Positions 1 to 8,743 of a DNA stretch of 64,000 nucleotides are shown here, one piece after another. Position 1 is the first letter of the stretch. Every line of letters begins with the position of its first letter. The translations under genes were made by a program, and so were the position numbers. This DNA is from Streptomyces xanthophaeus (GTDB lineage Bacteria > Actinomycetota > Actinomycetes > Streptomycetales > Streptomycetaceae), in NCBI RefSeq assembly GCF_000725805.1, contig NZ_KL647132.1:1-64000 (forward strand), in the 5' to 3' direction. The notes beneath the pieces were generated by a model. The model was not told the origin of the DNA, did not search any database, and saw only the letters and a program-made list of their open reading frames with translations.

Positions 1-257
1 CTTCGTTCTTCGTTTCCGACTCTATCAGACTCTTTCGTGTCCGATTCCCGGTCGAAGCGGGTTTCGCTTTCCAGGTTTCCGCTTTCGCGTTTCCCTTTCG
101 GCGTGCCACCACATTAGCGCTTATCCCTTGCGACTCATAATCGAGGCACCGGGCGGGAATTCGGGCATGCCGAATAGGACCCCGCCAGGGGTAAGTCGTA
201 GTGAGTGGTTTGGCCGCTCTGGGGGTCTGCTGACAGCAGTGCCCCGTTCAAGCGGCT
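1..257 (-). ncRNA. 5' leader of an rRNA operon (16S gene lies beyond the left edge)
   Basis: Read on the minus strand, the segment ends in a purine-rich stretch (GAAAGCGAAACCCGCTTCG, then GTCTGATAGAGTCGGAAACG). I recognise this as the long untranslated leader that precedes 16S rRNA in Streptomyces rrn operons, used in antitermination and RNase III processing. No protein frame here looks real. The 16S gene itself would start further left, outside the window. The identification rests on remembered leader sequence; the absence of 16S in the window prevents direct proof. Confidence 0.8.
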
Positions 258-263
258 CGGGCT

Positions 264-292
264 ACGTTAGGCGTCCCGCAAGGCCGAGTCAA
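264..292 (-). promoter_or_regulatory. rRNA operon promoter (TTGACT-N17-TAACGT)
   Basis: On the minus strand TTGACT (292-287) is followed after exactly 17 bases by TAACGT (269-264), a near-consensus promoter for the principal sigma factor HrdB, directed into the rRNA leader. The -35 box covers the TGA stop codon of the glycosylase gene (289-291). Streptomyces rrn operons usually have several promoters; a weaker second candidate (TTATGA / TAATGT, 18-base spacer) lies near 110-140. Confidence 0.75.
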
Positions 293-930
293 GTTGAGCG
301 GCGGCGCGGCGCGTGGGCCCGGTACGGGCTCACCGTCGGGTCGTGCGTGATCCAGAAACGGTAGGGATGGGCGGATCCCGCCCCGCCCACTCCGGTACGC
401 GGGCCGTTGCTCACCAGGTCGGGCGAGGTCGGGGTGCCCGCCAGGAGGGAGAGGGCGGAATCCGGGCCGCCGCAGAGGTCCGTGCCGTCCAGGGAGCGGT
501 CCACGGCCAGGGCGGTGGCCAGACGGGCCGGACCCTTGGCCAGTTCGCTGCGGTTTCTGGCCGAGAGACGACGTTTGGCTGCCAGGTCGGCACCCACCGT
601 GACCTCGCCCGCGCGCAGCAGGACACCGCTCGCATGGTCCGCCGGGCCGCACACCAGGTTGAGGCTGAACCACATGCCGTAGATGAAGTAGACGTACGCG
701 TGTCCGGGCGGCCCGAACATCGATGCGTTGCGGGCGGTGCGGCCCCGGTAGGCGTGGGAGCCCGGATCGGCCTCCCCCTCGTACGCCTCGACCTCCGTGA
801 TGCGCAGTTCGAGGGGGCCTTCCGCGGTGCGGCTGACCAGGGTGCGGCCGAGTAGATCCGGGGCCACGGTGAGGACCGGGCGGTCGTAGAAGGACCTGGG
901 CAGGGGCGTACGGTCAGGGCGCGCGCTCAT
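289..930 (-). CDS. DNA-3-methyladenine glycosylase (AAG/MPG family)
   Basis: A 213-residue monofunctional DNA glycosylase that excises 3-methyladenine, hypoxanthine and other alkylated purines as the first step of base excision repair in the cytoplasm. The family hallmarks are visible: an N-terminal DLLGRTLV, the active-site segment [10 protein letters not shown] with the water-activating Glu, the [11 protein letters not shown] motif and [11 protein letters not shown]. The length is normal for bacterial AAG proteins. The start is ATG at 930; no strong ribosome-binding site precedes it. The gene lies directly upstream of, and in the same direction as, an rRNA operon, whose promoter overlaps its stop codon. 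Spo0M is divergent on the other side. Confidence 0.92.
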   Translation of the reverse strand: MSARPDRTPLPRSFYDRPVLTVAPDLLGRTLVSRTAEGPLELRITEVEAYEGEADPGSHAYRGRTARNASMFGPPGHAYVYFIYGMWFSLNLVCGPADHASGVLLRAGEVTVGADLAAKRRLSARNRSELAKGPARLATALAVDRSLDGTDLCGGPDSALSLLAGTPTSPDLVSNGPRTGVGGAGSAHPYRFWITHDPTVSPYRAHAPRRRST

Positions 931-1048
931 CCGGTCGAGCGTAGTGGAACGCGTAGACCTGCAACCGGGGCCTAATGTTCCGCGTTGGTAAGGGGTAGAC
1001 GCGGCGTTGTCGCCAGATCCTTAGATCCGTAGCAGGGGAGTTTTGAGC

Positions 1049-1831
1049 ATGGGGTTCAGGAAGCTGTTCGCGAGCCTGGGTGCCGGTGGTGCTTCGGTGG
1101 ACACCGTCATCACCGAGCCGAACGTCGTGCCGGGCGGGATCGTCCAGGGCGAGGTCCGGATCCAGGGCGGGTCCGTGGACCAGCAGATCGAGGGGCTGTC
1201 CGTCGGGCTGCAGGCGCGGGTCGAGGTCGAGGGCGGTGACCAGGAGTACAAGCAGGACATCGTCTTCAACAAGCAGCGCCTCGGCGGTGCCTTCCAGGTG
1301 CAGGCCGGCGCGCTGCACGTGGTGCCCTTCGGTCTGGAGATCCCCGCGGAGACGCCGATCACCCACTTCGGGGGTCAGCACCTGCACGGGATGAACATCG
1401 GGGTGAGCACCGAGCTGGAGATCGCGCGCGCCGTGGACGCGGGCGACCTCGACTCGATCAACGTGCACCCGGTTCCGGCGCAGCAGGCGATCCTGGACGC
1501 CTTCCGCCAGCTGGGCTTCTCGTTCCGCAGTGCGGACATGGAGCGCGGTCACATCCGTGGGACGCGCCAGACGCTGCCCTTCTACCAGGAGATCGAGTTC
1601 GTGCCGCCGTCGCAGTACCGGGGGCTGAACCAGGTCGAGCTCACCTTCGTCTCGGACGGCCGTGAGATGGACGTGGTCCTGGAGATGGACAAGAAGCCGG
1701 GGCTGTTCAGCGAGGGCAGCGACACCTACCGCTGCTTCCAGGTGGGTCTGCAGTCGTACCAGGACACCGACTGGGCGGCGTACCTGAACCAGTGGATCGC
1801 CTCGGTGGGTTCCCAGCGCAACTGGCTGTGA
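1049..1831 (+). CDS. SpoOM (Spo0M) family sporulation-control protein
   Basis: A 260-residue member of the Spo0M/SpoOM family, an arrestin-like beta-sandwich fold. The Bacillus founder modulates sporulation through the phosphorelay; the role in streptomycetes is not settled. The start MGFRKLFASLGAGGASVDT is typical, as is the motif PGGIVQGEVRIQGG. I chose ATG at 1049 because AGGGGAG (1034-1040) sits 8 bases before it; an in-frame TTG at 1043 is too close. The protein has no signal peptide or membrane segment and is probably cytoplasmic. A strong hairpin follows the gene. Confidence 0.88.
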   Translation: MGFRKLFASLGAGGASVDTVITEPNVVPGGIVQGEVRIQGGSVDQQIEGLSVGLQARVEVEGGDQEYKQDIVFNKQRLGGAFQVQAGALHVVPFGLEIPAETPITHFGGQHLHGMNIGVSTELEIARAVDAGDLDSINVHPVPAQQAILDAFRQLGFSFRSADMERGHIRGTRQTLPFYQEIEFVPPSQYRGLNQVELTFVSDGREMDVVLEMDKKPGLFSEGSDTYRCFQVGLQSYQDTDWAAYLNQWIASVGSQRNWL

Positions 1832-1867
1832 CCGGAGCGCGGCGTTGAAGAGGTGAAGAGGAATTGA

Positions 1868-1906
1868 AGAGGGGGCCGGGTCGCTTGCTGCGACCCGGCC
1901 CCCTCT
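1868..1906. terminator. Bidirectional hairpin terminator between spo0M and the sialidase gene
   Basis: Perfect 17-bp inverted repeat: arm AGAGGGGGCCGGGTCGC at 1868-1884, loop TTGCT, complementary arm 1890-1906. It lies between two convergent genes and can serve both. There is no long U tract, as is usual in Streptomyces. Confidence 0.8.
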
Positions 1907-1940
1907 GTGCTGCGGTCCCCCGTGCGGCGGCTGTGTGCGG

Positions 1941-4900
1941 TTACATGCGGGCGTAGCTGCCTTCGGCGAGGGTGTCGAAGGGCAGGTGGACGACCGGGAG
2001 GGCCGCGGGAGCGGTGTTCGTGTCCCAGAGGGCCTTGATCTCGGCCGGGCCGAGTGCCGAGCGGTGGATGCGGAACTCGTCCAGGGAGCCCTGGAGGTGC
2101 TGCCGGCCGTCGGGGCGGGAGCCGAGCAGGAAGCCCGTCACCTGGTGGGCGTCACCGCGGGTGAGGCTCCCGGTGACGGGGGCGGTCTGCCGGTGCACGC
2201 CGTCCACGTACAGCTTGAGCGCGTTGCCCTCGCGGGTCAGGGCGACGTGGTGCCAGCCCGCTCCCGGTGCGTCGACGGACAGGGTGGCCTCGGCCGCGTC
2301 GGTCTGCACGTAGGCGGTGATCTTCTTCTGGCCGTTGACGTTCTCGGTGCGCAGGCGCAGCTGGCGTTCGGCGGCGCCGTTGCCGTAGGCCCAGGCGATG
2401 GTCTGGGAGTCGGTGGCTTCGGGGGCGTGGCTGAAGAGCGTCGCCACGGTGAAGTCGCCGGCGCCGAGGGCTTCGGCGTGGCCGTAAGGGAGGGTGACGG
2501 CGCCGTCGGCGCCGAGTTTCAGGGCCTTGCCGAACGGGCTGCCGGAGGGGCTGCCCGTGGGGGTCCTGCCGTCGTGGGTGGAGGCGTCGCGGACGTACGC
2601 GTGGTTGTGGTGGCGCGAGCTGTCCGGGGTGGACTGCTGGGTGGGGGCGGCCGGGGGCCGCATGACCTCGTGGATCTGGGTGTTGCCCTCCTCCATGGAC
2701 CAGCGGAGCTTGATCCCTTCCTTGGGGTTCGGGCCGCCGACCGGGTACATGGCCTTGATCTGCTGCTCGGTCAGGGCGTTTCCGTAGAGCCGTACGTCGT
2801 CGAGGAGGCCGTCGAGGACGTGCGTGGCCGGCTTGCCCGGGAGGGTGGGGTGTTCCTGGGAGCCCGCGCGCAGCCCGAAGGGTGCGGTGGCGTCGGAGGT
2901 GAAGGAACCCGTGAGGGCCGTGGGGGTGGAGAGGACCGCGTCGACCCCGAGGGAGAAGGTGTCGCCGGAGCGGGTGAGGGTGAGCAGGTGCCAGGGCTTC
3001 GCGGGGTCGAGGGCGGGGAGGTCGCGCTGCTGCTGCACCGGCGGGCCGGTGACGGTCTTCGCCGAGGCGAGGACGTGGTGCTGCTGCCTGACCGGGTCCC
3101 ATTCGACGGTGGCCCGCAGGTGCGGGGCGGTGGTGCTGCTTCCGTACGCCGTGAGCAGGGTCTGGGGCGTGGTGGCCTGTCGCGAGGCCTGGAACCACAG
3201 CGAATAGGTGAAGTCCCGGTCGGCGATGTCGAGGCTGGGCGTGAAGGGGACCTGGACGCCCTGGACGCCCTTGCCCTTCTCGGTGGCGGCTGCGTCGGGG
3301 TTCGCGGTGATCTTCAGGGCGGAGCCGTCGACGCGGCCGGTGACCTTCGTGGGGTGACGCAGGTACGTGTCGTTGACGAGGGTGCCGTCGGCGCCGTTGC
3401 CGGAGACGTCGTCGACGATCGAGACGGGAGTGGTCACGGGCGCGTCGGTCAGGTCGACGGCCTGGAAGGGAAGGCGGACGGCGGGTGCGGGGTCCTGGGG
3501 GGTGCCGAGGGCGTCCTTGGTCCGCAGCGCCGTGGCCTGCGCCTCGGTCAGGGCCGAGCGGTAGAGGCGGAACTCGTCCAGGGCGCCCTTGAAGGTCTCG
3601 GTGGTGACGCCGGGGCGGGCGCCGAGGCGGATGCCGTCGAAGCCGGTCCTGGCGGGGCCGGTGACGGTTCCGGTGACCTGGCGCTGGGTGGTCCCCCTGA
3701 CGCCGTCGACGCGGAGTTCGACGGCGTTGCCGCGGCGGATCAGCGTGAGGTGGTGCGGCTTGCCGTCGCTGAAGGCGGCGGCCGTCTTGGGGTCGGCCGG
3801 TTTCACCTCGGCCTCGGCACTGCCGCCGGAGCCTTCGGCCCAGGCCCAGATGCGGTTCTTGGCGGGGTCGGCCCGGATCCAGACCTGTGGTGTGCCCGCG
3901 CCCATGCCGTAGGCCCACAGCAGGGTCCGGCGGTCGGCCTCGGTGCCCGTGGGGAGGGGGCCGTACTGGAAGTGCAGGGACATGGTGAAGTCTCCGCTGC
4001 CCGGGTCGAGCGAGCGGGTGTACGGGAGTTCCGCGTGGTCGCCGTCCGCAGCGAGGCGCAGGGCGCGCCCGTCGGGGGCGGCCGGGTCGAGCGCGGCGGC
4101 TCCGGCCAGGTGGGCGTCGTTGGCCTGGGGGGTGGTGTCGGGGGTGGTGCGTCCGGTGGGCGGTGCCGTGAACGGGGGCGGGGCGGGGAGCGTGGTGCCG
4201 GCCGGCAGGCCGAGCGTCCTGGGGTCGAGCGAGCGGAAGTAGATGTGGGCGGCCGACCAGTCGCCCTGTTCCCGGGAGGTGGGCGCGGGCTTGCCGCCTT
4301 CGTACACGAGGGCGATGCGGCCGTTGTCGAGTTCGGCGAGGTCGGAGTAGCCGGCCGGGCCGGTCTTGAGGGTGGGGCCGGCGGTCCAGGTGACGCCCTT
4401 GTCGAGGGAGTGGTGGACCTTCAGGTTCGCCCGGTCGTCGGGGTTGGTGGCGGTGCCGGTGGGTGAGGTGAGGAGCATGAGGTCGCGGGGCCGCGCGGTG
4501 TAGGTGCGGCGCAGGGTGAGGACGGAGGCCTGGACGTTGGGGGTCTTCAGGCCGGTCTGGGCGTGGGCGGGCACCGTGGCGCCGCCCTCCTTGCTGGTGG
4601 CGTGGGTCCGGTTGGCGCCCTCGGTCTCGTTGCGGGCGCCGATGTAGACGTCCCCGCCGGGCAGTTCCGCGACGGCGGGCTCTCCGGGCTTCGCCGTGGC
4701 GGGCGGGGTCAGGGCGGTGTCGACGGCCTGCCAGGGGCCGCCCGGGTCCTTGTAGAGGAAGCCGGTGCGGCGGCCCGTCTTGCCGAAGTTCTCGTAGGCG
4801 CCGACGACGAGGCGGCCCTGGTGCGGGCCCTCGGTCAGCTGGATTCCGTGGGAGGGGCCGGTGCCGAACCAGTCCTTGCCCTTGCCGTCGCCGAAGCGGG

Positions 4901-5411
4901 GCAGGGGCTCCGGGGCCGAGAAGCCGAGGCCGTCGTCGGTGCTGGTCTGGACGTGGGCCGTGCGGACGTCGTTGTGGACAGGTATCGCCTGTTCCGCGGT
5001 GGACAGCAGGTGGATGGTGCCGTCGCCGGTCTCGTCGACGACCGGCGAGGGGTTGCCGCGGGTGTGGGGGGCGTCGGGGTCGGTCCCGTTTCCGGAGGTG
5101 ACGGTGCGAACGGGGCTCCAGGTGCGGCCGTCGTCGGTGGAGCGGCGTACGACGATGTCGATGTCGCCGCGGTCGGCGCAGGAGGGCGAGGTCCGGGCCT
5201 CGGCGAAGGCCAGGAGGCTGCCCGCCTTGGTCCGGACGACGGTGGGTATGCGGAAGCAGCCGTATCCGGCGGTGCCGGAGCGGAAGAGGACCTGCCCGTT
5301 GTCGGAGGGTTCGGTTCCGGCTGCCCCGGCCGGGAGTGGGGCGAGCAGGCTGCCCGCGCAGGCCAGCATTGTCGCGGTGATCAGCACGCGACCAGAGAAT
5401 GATCTTCGCAT
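1941..5411 (-). CDS. Secreted exo-sialidase with C-terminal LamG-like repeats
   Basis: A 1,156-residue secreted glycosidase. The N-terminus RRSFSGRVLITATMLACAG...PAGAA is a signal peptide. The catalytic six-bladed propeller follows (about 40-400): RIP motif in YGCFRIPTVV, and Asp boxes such as STDDGRTW and SLDKGVTW, as in GH33 sialidases. The C-terminal ~700 residues hold three LamG/concanavalin-like domains, each with a GxLDEFRLYRSAL-type signature, probably binding glycans or cell surfaces. The likely role is release of sialic acid from extracellular glycoconjugates. ATG 5411 starts the signal peptide cleanly; a GTG six codons upstream (5429) is possible. Neither has a clear ribosome-binding site. 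Confidence 0.88.
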   Translation of the reverse strand: MRRSFSGRVLITATMLACAGSLLAPLPAGAAGTEPSDNGQVLFRSGTAGYGCFRIPTVVRTKAGSLLAFAEARTSPSCADRGDIDIVVRRSTDDGRTWSPVRTVTSGNGTDPDAPHTRGNPSPVVDETGDGTIHLLSTAEQAIPVHNDVRTAHVQTSTDDGLGFSAPEPLPRFGDGKGKDWFGTGPSHGIQLTEGPHQGRLVVGAYENFGKTGRRTGFLYKDPGGPWQAVDTALTPPATAKPGEPAVAELPGGDVYIGARNETEGANRTHATSKEGGATVPAHAQTGLKTPNVQASVLTLRRTYTARPRDLMLLTSPTGTATNPDDRANLKVHHSLDKGVTWTAGPTLKTGPAGYSDLAELDNGRIALVYEGGKPAPTSREQGDWSAAHIYFRSLDPRTLGLPAGTTLPAPPPFTAPPTGRTTPDTTPQANDAHLAGAAALDPAAPDGRALRLAADGDHAELPYTRSLDPGSGDFTMSLHFQYGPLPTGTEADRRTLLWAYGMGAGTPQVWIRADPAKNRIWAWAEGSGGSAEAEVKPADPKTAAAFSDGKPHHLTLIRRGNAVELRVDGVRGTTQRQVTGTVTGPARTGFDGIRLGARPGVTTETFKGALDEFRLYRSALTEAQATALRTKDALGTPQDPAPAVRLPFQAVDLTDAPVTTPVSIVDDVSGNGADGTLVNDTYLRHPTKVTGRVDGSALKITANPDAAATEKGKGVQGVQVPFTPSLDIADRDFTYSLWFQASRQATTPQTLLTAYGSSTTAPHLRATVEWDPVRQQHHVLASAKTVTGPPVQQQRDLPALDPAKPWHLLTLTRSGDTFSLGVDAVLSTPTALTGSFTSDATAPFGLRAGSQEHPTLPGKPATHVLDGLLDDVRLYGNALTEQQIKAMYPVGGPNPKEGIKLRWSMEEGNTQIHEVMRPPAAPTQQSTPDSSRHHNHAYVRDASTHDGRTPTGSPSGSPFGKALKLGADGAVTLPYGHAEALGAGDFTVATLFSHAPEATDSQTIAWAYGNGAAERQLRLRTENVNGQKKITAYVQTDAAEATLSVDAPGAGWHHVALTREGNALKLYVDGVHRQTAPVTGSLTRGDAHQVTGFLLGSRPDGRQHLQGSLDEFRIHRSALGPAEIKALWDTNTAPAALPVVHLPFDTLAEGSYARM

Positions 5412-5515
5412 TCGGAGACGGTAAACCACGGCCGCGGAGCCCGGACACCCCGCGGGCCCGGCCGGATCGGCACGGCACCCCCTAAGCTCCGGGGCGGACG
5501 TTTTCCGATCACATC

Positions 5516-5522
5516 AGGAGGT
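5516..5522 (+). promoter_or_regulatory. Strong ribosome-binding site for the PEBP gene
   Basis: AGGAGGT lies 7 bases before the GTG at 5530. It matches the anti-Shine-Dalgarno sequence fully and fixes the start of the next gene. Confidence 0.8.
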
Positions 5523-5529
5523 CTCCGTC

Positions 5530-6063
5530 GTGTCCGAGCTCAAAAGGCCGCCGCTCCCCCACGATTTCCATCCCGAGGTGCACGGCTTCACCGTGACGAG
5601 CGCCGATCTGGCCCCGGGCGCGGACCTGGGCGACGCCCAGGTGAAGTCGGGCGGCGACCTCTCGCCGCAGCTGCGGTGGGAGGGGTTCCCGGAGGGGACG
5701 AAGAGCTTCGCCGTGACGTGCTTCGACCCGGACGCGCCGACGGGCAGCGGGTTCTGGCACTGGGTCCTGTTCGACCTGCCGGTGTCCGTCACCGAGCTGC
5801 CGGCCGGGGCGGGTGGCGGGGCGTTCGAGGGACTGCCCGCCGGAGCCGTGCACGTGCGCAACGACTACGGGACGAAGGACTTCGGCGGGGCGGCGCCGCC
5901 GGCCGGGGAGCGGCACCGGTACGTGTTCACGGTGTACGCGGTGGACACGGAGAAGCTCGGTCCGGACGACGAGGCCTCCCCCGCGGTCATCGGCTTCAAC
6001 CTGCGGTTCCACACGCTCGGTCGGGCCCACCTGATCGGTGAGTACGAGGCTCCTGTCGGCTGA
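5530..6063 (+). CDS. YbhB/YbcL family (PEBP / Raf kinase inhibitor-like) protein
   Basis: A 177-residue phosphatidylethanolamine-binding-protein fold. The family signatures are clear: the ligand-pocket motif CFDPDAPTGSGFWHWVLFDLP and, later, NDYGTKDFGG and PPAGERHRYVFTVYAV. Bacterial members bind small anionic ligands; their physiological role is mostly unknown, so no pathway is assigned. The protein is cytoplasmic, with no signal peptide. It starts at GTG 5530 behind a consensus ribosome-binding site, is divergent from the sialidase gene, and ends at a strong intrinsic terminator, so it is probably monocistronic. Confidence 0.93.
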   Translation: MSELKRPPLPHDFHPEVHGFTVTSADLAPGADLGDAQVKSGGDLSPQLRWEGFPEGTKSFAVTCFDPDAPTGSGFWHWVLFDLPVSVTELPAGAGGGAFEGLPAGAVHVRNDYGTKDFGGAAPPAGERHRYVFTVYAVDTEKLGPDDEASPAVIGFNLRFHTLGRAHLIGEYEAPVG

Positions 6064-6080
6064 TCGTTCGCAGAGCGTTT

Positions 6081-6121
6081 GCCCGGTCCTGGTCTAAAGA
6101 CGTCCAGGACCGGGCATTTTT
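6081..6121 (+). terminator. Intrinsic terminator after the PEBP gene
   Basis: Perfect 12-bp inverted repeat GCCCGGTCCTGG (6081-6092) with its complement at 6104-6115, an 11-base loop, then ATTTTTA. This is one of the few hairpins in the window with a true U tract. Confidence 0.9.
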
Positions 6122-6212
6122 AATGCGTTGTCCCGCGTGGCGCGCGCGACCAGAGTGGTTGCGGGCCCTGCCGCCAGGGTGGTCGCGGGCCTGCACACGG
6201 GAGGTGGGCGAG

Positions 6213-6716
6213 ATGCGGGACACGCTGGTGCTGAATGCGAGCTTCGAGCCGCTGTCGACGGTGACCCTGAACCGGGCCGTGGTCCTGGTGCTCCAGGACA
6301 AGGCCGTGGTCGAACAGTCGCATCCCGAGCTGCGTGTGCGAGCGGCCACCATGGAGCTGCCGATGCCCCGGGTGATCAGACTCTGCCGGTACGTCCGGGT
6401 GCCCTTCCGAAGACATGCTCCCTGGTCACGGAGGGGGGTGCTGGTCCGGGACCAGCACCGGTGCGCGTACTGCGGGAAGCGCGCGACGACCGTGGACCAC
6501 GTCCTTCCGCGGGCCCAGGGGGGTGGGGACACCTGGCTGAACACGGTGGCCTCCTGCGCCGAGGACAACCACCGCAAGGCGGCCCGGACTCCGGAGGAGG
6601 CGGGGATGCCGCTCCTGCGGAAGCCCTTCGTACCGTCTCCGGCGGATGCCATGCTGCTCGCCCTCGGGGCGGCCGGGCGGGACGTGCTGCCGGAGTGGCT
6701 GGAGCGCTCGGCCTAG
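6213..6716 (+). CDS. HNH endonuclease
   Basis: A 167-residue HNH-family protein. After an N-terminal domain beginning MRDTLVLNASFEPLSTV, the nuclease core reads RCAYCGKRATTVDHVLPRAQGG ... SCAEDNHRKA: a CxxC zinc pair, the catalytic His in DHVLPR, and the later Asn and C/D-N residues of the HNH fold. These are common single-copy genes in actinomycetes with no proven substrate. I chose ATG 6213 because GGGAGGTGG precedes it; the frame is open further upstream but without a start signal. A hairpin follows at 6740. Confidence 0.9.
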   Translation: MRDTLVLNASFEPLSTVTLNRAVVLVLQDKAVVEQSHPELRVRAATMELPMPRVIRLCRYVRVPFRRHAPWSRRGVLVRDQHRCAYCGKRATTVDHVLPRAQGGGDTWLNTVASCAEDNHRKAARTPEEAGMPLLRKPFVPSPADAMLLALGAAGRDVLPEWLERSA

Positions 6717-6739
6717 TCCGGACGCGGTCCTGATGCCCT

Positions 6740-6769
6740 GCCCGGACGGTGTGTCTGCCCCGTCCGGGC
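6740..6769. terminator. Hairpin terminator between the HNH and TauE genes
   Basis: 10-bp perfect inverted repeat (GCCCGGACGG, 6740-6749, with 6760-6769) between two convergent genes. Confidence 0.65.
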
Positions 6770-6811
6770 TCTTGTACGGCCCCGCTGGGCGGCGTATCTC
6801 TTCTACGTCGC

Positions 6812-7582
6812 TCAGCGGACCAGCAGCTGGACGATCGCCAGGACTCCGACCACCACGATGACCGCGCGCAGGGCGGTGGGCGGGAGGCGGCGGCCGACCT
6901 TGGCGCCGATCTGGCCGCCGATGGTGGATCCGACGGCGATGAGCAGGACGGCCGTCCAGTCGAACTCCGCGACGAAGAGGAAGACGACGGCCGCGATGCC
7001 GTTCACCATCGCGGCGATGACGTTCTTCGCCGCGTTGATGCGTTGCAGGTCGTCACGGAGCAACAGGCCCATCAGGCCGACGTAGAGCACGCCCTGGGCG
7101 GCCCCGAAGTAGCCTCCGTAGGCGCTGGAGAGCAGCATGCCGCCGAGCAGCACCGGCCCGCCGTCGGGGTGGCCGGGGTCCTTGCCGGCCGCGTCCTGAC
7201 GGCGGCGCAGGGCCTTGGCGAGGCGGGGCTGCAGGATGACGAGCACGAGGGCGATGCCGATGAGGACGGGCACGATCGTGTCGAAGGAGTCGGACGGCAG
7301 CGTGAGGAGCAGGACCGCGCCCGCGAACCCGCCGACGAGGGAGACGGCGCCCAGGCGCATGATGCGGGCGCGCTGGCCCTGGAGCTCCTTGCGGTAGCCG
7401 ATGGCTCCGCTGATGGAACCGGGCACCAGGCCGAGGGTGTTGGACACGTTGGCGGTGACCGGGGGCAGGCCGGTGGCGAGCAGCACCGGGAAGGTGATGA
7501 GCGTGCCGGAGCCGACGATGGTGTTGATGGTGCCCGCGCCGATGCCGGCGGCGAAGACCGCGAGTGATTCCCAGATGGACAT
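6812..7582 (-). CDS. TauE/SafE family sulfite/anion exporter
   Basis: A 256-residue integral membrane protein with about eight hydrophobic segments in two TauE repeats. The first carries the family motif GIGAGTINTIVGSGTLITFPVLL; the second, GGMLLSSAYGGYFGAAQGVLYVG. Members export sulfite, organosulfonates or other anions; the substrate cannot be read from sequence. I took the ATG at 7582 (MSIWESL), 11 bases after AAGGGGA; upstream in-frame starts at 7594 and 7627 would only add a hydrophilic extension. The gene is convergent with the HNH gene and lies downstream of the SPFH gene on the same strand. Confidence 0.9.
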   Translation of the reverse strand: MSIWESLAVFAAGIGAGTINTIVGSGTLITFPVLLATGLPPVTANVSNTLGLVPGSISGAIGYRKELQGQRARIMRLGAVSLVGGFAGAVLLLTLPSDSFDTIVPVLIGIALVLVILQPRLAKALRRRQDAAGKDPGHPDGGPVLLGGMLLSSAYGGYFGAAQGVLYVGLMGLLLRDDLQRINAAKNVIAAMVNGIAAVVFLFVAEFDWTAVLLIAVGSTIGGQIGAKVGRRLPPTALRAVIVVVGVLAIVQLLVR

Positions 7583-7672
7583 GGGCTGGGCCATCCCCTT
7601 CGCATGAGTGGGTCGCCTCCCCGCCATGAAGGTCGAGGGGCCTCACTGATCATGCAGCAGGGGCGGCCGGGC

Positions 7673-8659
7673 TCAGTCGATGGGGGGCTGCTCGCGGCGG
7701 TCGGCCGAGTCCTTGTCGCGGGCGGCGGGGATGCCGCCGCCGTCCTTGCCGGAGTTCTGCGGGTTGAAGCCGGAACCTCCGCCCATGGGGCCGAAGTTGC
7801 CCATCGCCCCGGAGAGGCCCTTGAGGGCGTCGCCGATCTCGCTCGGCACGATCCAGAGCTTGTTGGCGTCGCCTTCGGCGATCTTCGGGAGCATCTGGAG
7901 GTACTGGTAGGCGAGGAGCTTCTGGTCGGCGTCACCGGCGTGGATGGACTCGAAGACCGTGCGGATGGCCTGGGCTTCACCCTCGGCGCGCAGGGCCGCG
8001 GCCTTGGCGTCACCTTCGGCCCGCAGGATCGAGGACTGCTTCTCGCCCTCGGCGCGCAGGATCTCGGACTGCCGGACACCTTCGGCCTGGAGGATCGCGG
8101 CGCGCTTGTCGCGGTCGGCGCGCATCTGCTTCTCCATCGAGTCCTGGATGGAGGTCGGCGGCTCGATGGCCTTGAGCTCGACGCGGTTGACGCGGATGCC
8201 CCACTTGCCGGTGGCCTCGTCGAGGACGCCGCGCAGGGCCGCGTTGATCTCCTCGCGGGAGGTCAGGGTCCGTTCCAGGTCCATGCCGCCGATGATGTTG
8301 CGGAGCGTGGTGACGGTGAGCTGTTCGATGGCCTGGATGTAGCTGGCCACTTCGTAGGTCGCGGCGCGGGCGTCGGTCACCTGGTAGTAGATGACGGTGT
8401 CGATGTTGACGACGAGATTGTCCTGGGTGATCACCGGCTGCGGCGGGAAGGGGACGACCTGCTCGCGGAGGTCGATCCGGTTGCGGATCGAGTCGATGAA
8501 CGGGACGACGATGTTGAGGCCCGCGTTGAGGGTGCGGGTGTAGCGGCCGAAGCGCTCGACGATGGCGGCGCTGGCCTGCGGGATCACCTGGATCGTCTTG
8601 ACCAGTGCGATGAAGACCAGAACCACCAGAATGATCAGGACGATGATGATCGGTTGCAT
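7673..8659 (-). CDS. SPFH/Band 7 (stomatin-like, QmcA-type) membrane protein
   Basis: A 328-residue slipin. An N-terminal membrane segment (IIIVLIILVVLVFIALVK) is followed by a Band 7 domain (VERFGRYTRTLNAGLNIVVPF ... EEINAALRGVLDEATGKWGIRVNRVE) and then an Ala/Glu-rich coiled coil with repeated ILRAEGEKQ units (about residues 190-240). These proteins oligomerise in the membrane and organise microdomains. The partner NfeD gene lies immediately upstream, a classic pairing. It starts at ATG 8659 with ACGGGGAA before it. The Gly/Pro-rich tail is unstructured. Confidence 0.93.
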   Translation of the reverse strand: MQPIIIVLIILVVLVFIALVKTIQVIPQASAAIVERFGRYTRTLNAGLNIVVPFIDSIRNRIDLREQVVPFPPQPVITQDNLVVNIDTVIYYQVTDARAATYEVASYIQAIEQLTVTTLRNIIGGMDLERTLTSREEINAALRGVLDEATGKWGIRVNRVELKAIEPPTSIQDSMEKQMRADRDKRAAILQAEGVRQSEILRAEGEKQSSILRAEGDAKAAALRAEGEAQAIRTVFESIHAGDADQKLLAYQYLQMLPKIAEGDANKLWIVPSEIGDALKGLSGAMGNFGPMGGGSGFNPQNSGKDGGGIPAARDKDSADRREQPPID

Positions 8660-8743
8660 GCGGTTCCCCGTGCCCTTCCGGCTGTCTGTGCTGCCCCGTT
8701 GAACGGAGTCTCGCAGACCCGGGGGCTGCGAGCAGGCTGCTTG

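Noticed and set aside
128-364. Small ORF over the rRNA leader and promoter
   Set aside because: Overlaps the rRNA promoter and the end of the glycosylase gene, and has no homologous features.
1935-4466. Very long open frame on the plus strand over the sialidase gene
   Set aside because: It is the complement of a clear sialidase, with a Gly/Val/Arg-rich sequence and no domain. A composition effect of high GC.
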